From NCBI RefSeq assembly GCF_010365105.1, contig NZ_JAAFGZ010000004.1, positions 1 to 64,000 of the forward strand: 64,000 bases of DNA, given 5' to 3'. Source of the stretch: Polaromonas sp. (GTDB lineage: Bacteria; Pseudomonadota; Gammaproteobacteria; Burkholderiales; Burkholderiaceae_C). Below, one piece after another: positions 62,533 to 64,000 of this stretch (its first letter is position 1; each line of letters starts with the position of its first letter). The notes under the pieces were generated by a model that searched no databases, had not been told where the DNA came from, and saw only the letters and a list, made by a program, of their open reading frames with translations. The position numbers and the translations under genes were made by a program.

Positions 62533-64000
62533 ATGGCTACTTCCACCGCGACTTCCCTTCCCTCACGCACCTCCATGCTTCCCAATTCGCCGCCCGCCAA
62601 GGGATCGCCCCGGTCGCTGTCGGGGCTGGTCCCGTTTCTGCGGCCTTATTCAGGCCGCATCGGGCTGGCGGTGCTTTTCCTGGTCATGGCCGCCGTGGCA
62701 ACTTTGGTGTTTCCGCTGGCGTTGCGCGGGCTGATTGACGGCGGCATGGGCGCGGCCGACAAGGGCACACAGCTGATGGGGCTGCGCACCCATTTTTTCG
62801 AGCTGTTTGGCGTGGCGGCCGCGCTGGGGCTTTTCTCTGCCGGGCGCTTCTACACTGTCAGCTGGCTGGGCGAGCGCGTCACCGCCGACATCCGCAATGC
62901 GGTGTATTCGCATGTGCTCAGGCAAAGCCCGGAGTTTTTTGAAACCACGCAGACCGGTGAGGTGCTGTCGCGCCTGACCGGAGACACCACGCTGGTGCAG
63001 ACGGTGGTGGGTTCGTCGCTCAGCATGGGCCTGCGCAATGCCGTCATGGGCGTGGGCGCGCTGGGCATGCTGGTGTTCACCAACCCCTACCTGATGGTGC
63101 AGGTGCTCGGTGCGCTGCTGCTGATCGTCGCGCCGTCGGTGTGGTTCGGCCGGCGTGTGCGCAAGCTCTCGCGCGCCAGCCAGGACCGCGTGGCCGACTC
63201 CAGCGCGATTGCCGCCGAAGTGCTCAATGCCATTCCGGTGGTGCAAAGCTACACCGCCGAAGACCGGGAAGCGGCGCGTTTCGACCGGTCCACGGCCGAT
63301 GCCTTCGCCATTGCCGTTCGCCGCACCAAGGCACGCTCGGTGCTGGTGGCCTTCATCATCATCGCCACCTCGGCGGCATTGCTCTGGGGCCTGTACCAGG
63401 GCACGCAGGCGGTGATGCGCGGCGACATTTCCGCCGGCCACCTGGGTCAGACCGTGGTCTATGTGATCATCCTGGCCAGCGCGGCGGCGGTGCTGGGCGA
63501 GGTCTATGGCGACCTGTTGCGCGCGGCAGGCGCCACCGAGCGGCTGATGGAACTGCTGGACAGCCAGTCGCCTGTCACTTCACCATCAAATCCGCTTGCT
63601 GCGCAGATCACACGGGCAGGGAGTGCTATCAAATTTGAAAATGTCACGTTTCACTACCCGTCCCGGCCGACACAGCCGGCGCTGGTTGATTTCAGCCTGA
63701 GCGTGGAGCCGGGTGAAACCATCGCCATCGTCGGTCCCAGCGGCGCGGGCAAGAGCACGGTGTTCCAGCTGCTGCTGCGCTTTTACGACCCGGCTTCGGG
63801 CAGAATTGAACTCGACAGCGTTCGTACCGCCGACATGTCACTGGAAGATCTGCGCGGACGCATCGGATTGGTACCCCAGGATGCGGTGATTTTCTCGACC
63901 ACTGCCCTGGAAAACATCCGCTATGGCAAGCCCGACGCGACCGACGAGGACGTCAAGGCGGCGGCCCGGGCCGCGTTTGCCCATGAATTCATCAGCGCGC
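62533..64000 (+). CDS. MsbA-like ABC half-exporter (cut by the window end)
   Basis: The first 489 residues are in the window. An Ala/Ser/Pro-rich leader of 30 residues is followed by six membrane helices of the ABC exporter type-1 domain and then the nucleotide-binding domain: SAIKFENVTFHYPSRP, Walker A GPSGAGKST, and the Q-loop in LVPQDAVIFSTTALENIRYG. The signature and Walker B lie beyond the edge. It resembles the MsbA-related half-transporters of Burkholderiales that export lipids or drugs as homodimers. It diverges from the MarR operon and may share its operator region. Confidence 0.92.
   Translation, partial: MATSTATSLPSRTSMLPNSPPAKGSPRSLSGLVPFLRPYSGRIGLAVLFLVMAAVATLVFPLALRGLIDGGMGAADKGTQLMGLRTHFFELFGVAAALGLFSAGRFYTVSWLGERVTADIRNAVYSHVLRQSPEFFETTQTGEVLSRLTGDTTLVQTVVGSSLSMGLRNAVMGVGALGMLVFTNPYLMVQVLGALLLIVAPSVWFGRRVRKLSRASQDRVADSSAIAAEVLNAIPVVQSYTAEDREAARFDRSTADAFAIAVRRTKARSVLVAFIIIATSAALLWGLYQGTQAVMRGDISAGHLGQTVVYVIILASAAAVLGEVYGDLLRAAGATERLMELLDSQSPVTSPSNPLAAQITRAGSAIKFENVTFHYPSRPTQPALVDFSLSVEPGETIAIVGPSGAGKSTVFQLLLRFYDPASGRIELDSVRTADMSLEDLRGRIGLVPQDAVIFSTTALENIRYGKPDATDEDVKAAARAAFAHEFISA

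Overview
The window is about 64 kb of GC-rich, densely coding DNA from a betaproteobacterial chromosome. Gene content and order (rpsP-rimM-trmD-rplS; orn / M48 protease / phhB / rsgA; xseB-ispA-dxs; polA next to thrB) and a family of short dispersed GCTATT...AATAGC hairpins point to the Comamonadaceae (Polaromonas, Rhodoferax or Variovorax type). This placement is inference from recognised proteins; there is no rRNA gene to confirm it. I found no rRNA, tRNA, CRISPR array, intact IS element or prophage.

Layout. 0.1-3.5 kb: a divergent three-gene cluster, an EgtB-like enzyme facing a glycosyltransferase and a selenophosphate synthetase, which matches the selenoneine pathway senA / senB-senC. 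4.2-9.0 kb: a TRAP transporter (dctQ-dctM) converging on two tandem paralogous binding-protein genes. 9.3-12.6 kb: isoprenoid operon xseB-ispA-dxs. 12.9-16.3 kb: an orphan Rieske oxygenase, an EamA transporter, a 3-mercaptopyruvate sulfurtransferase and a small lipoprotein. 16.6-18.2 kb: very small hydrophilic stress-type proteins, one of them frameshifted. 18.6-25.7 kb: a 2-ketogluconate-type catabolic cluster, with a PtxS-like LacI regulator, two copies of its palindromic operator, an ABC importer and kguE-kguK-kguD-like genes. 25.8-28.1 kb: two more small hydrophilic proteins, a ZIP transporter and the decayed 3' end of a molybdenum hydroxylase gene.

28.1-47.3 kb is mostly housekeeping: polA, a DUF2782 protein, thrB, a membrane protein, uvrD, a MotA/MotB-like stator pair, a CxxC exported protein, guaC, an alpha/beta hydrolase, a glycine-rich DEAD-box helicase with a long structured leader, orn, an M48 protease, phhB, rsgA and a CbiB/AmpE-like protein. 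47.7-50.8 kb: a Nudix CoA-pyrophosphatase-type gene and the rpsP-rimM-trmD-rplS operon. 51-57.2 kb is more accessory: a GNAT acetyltransferase, a TM2-type protein, a Cds1-like PLP enzyme, an AttH/CrtC-like protein, a lower-GC HEPN-like protein coupled to a DUF3429 protein, and a luciferase-like monooxygenase. 57.3-64 kb: a MarR-controlled tripartite efflux operon (marR, outer-membrane factor, emrA, emrB) diverging from an ABC half-exporter that runs off the window.

Main points. The sen cluster makes an organoselenium compound, with SenC supplying selenophosphate, SenB loading Se on a sugar and SenA joining Se to hercynine. The 2-ketogluconate cluster carries textbook PtxS operators but an amino-acid-type ABC importer where Pseudomonas has the MFS permease KguT. 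The dispersed hairpin family also sits inside or across coding sequences (polA, rsgA, the outer-membrane factor, the senA stop codon).
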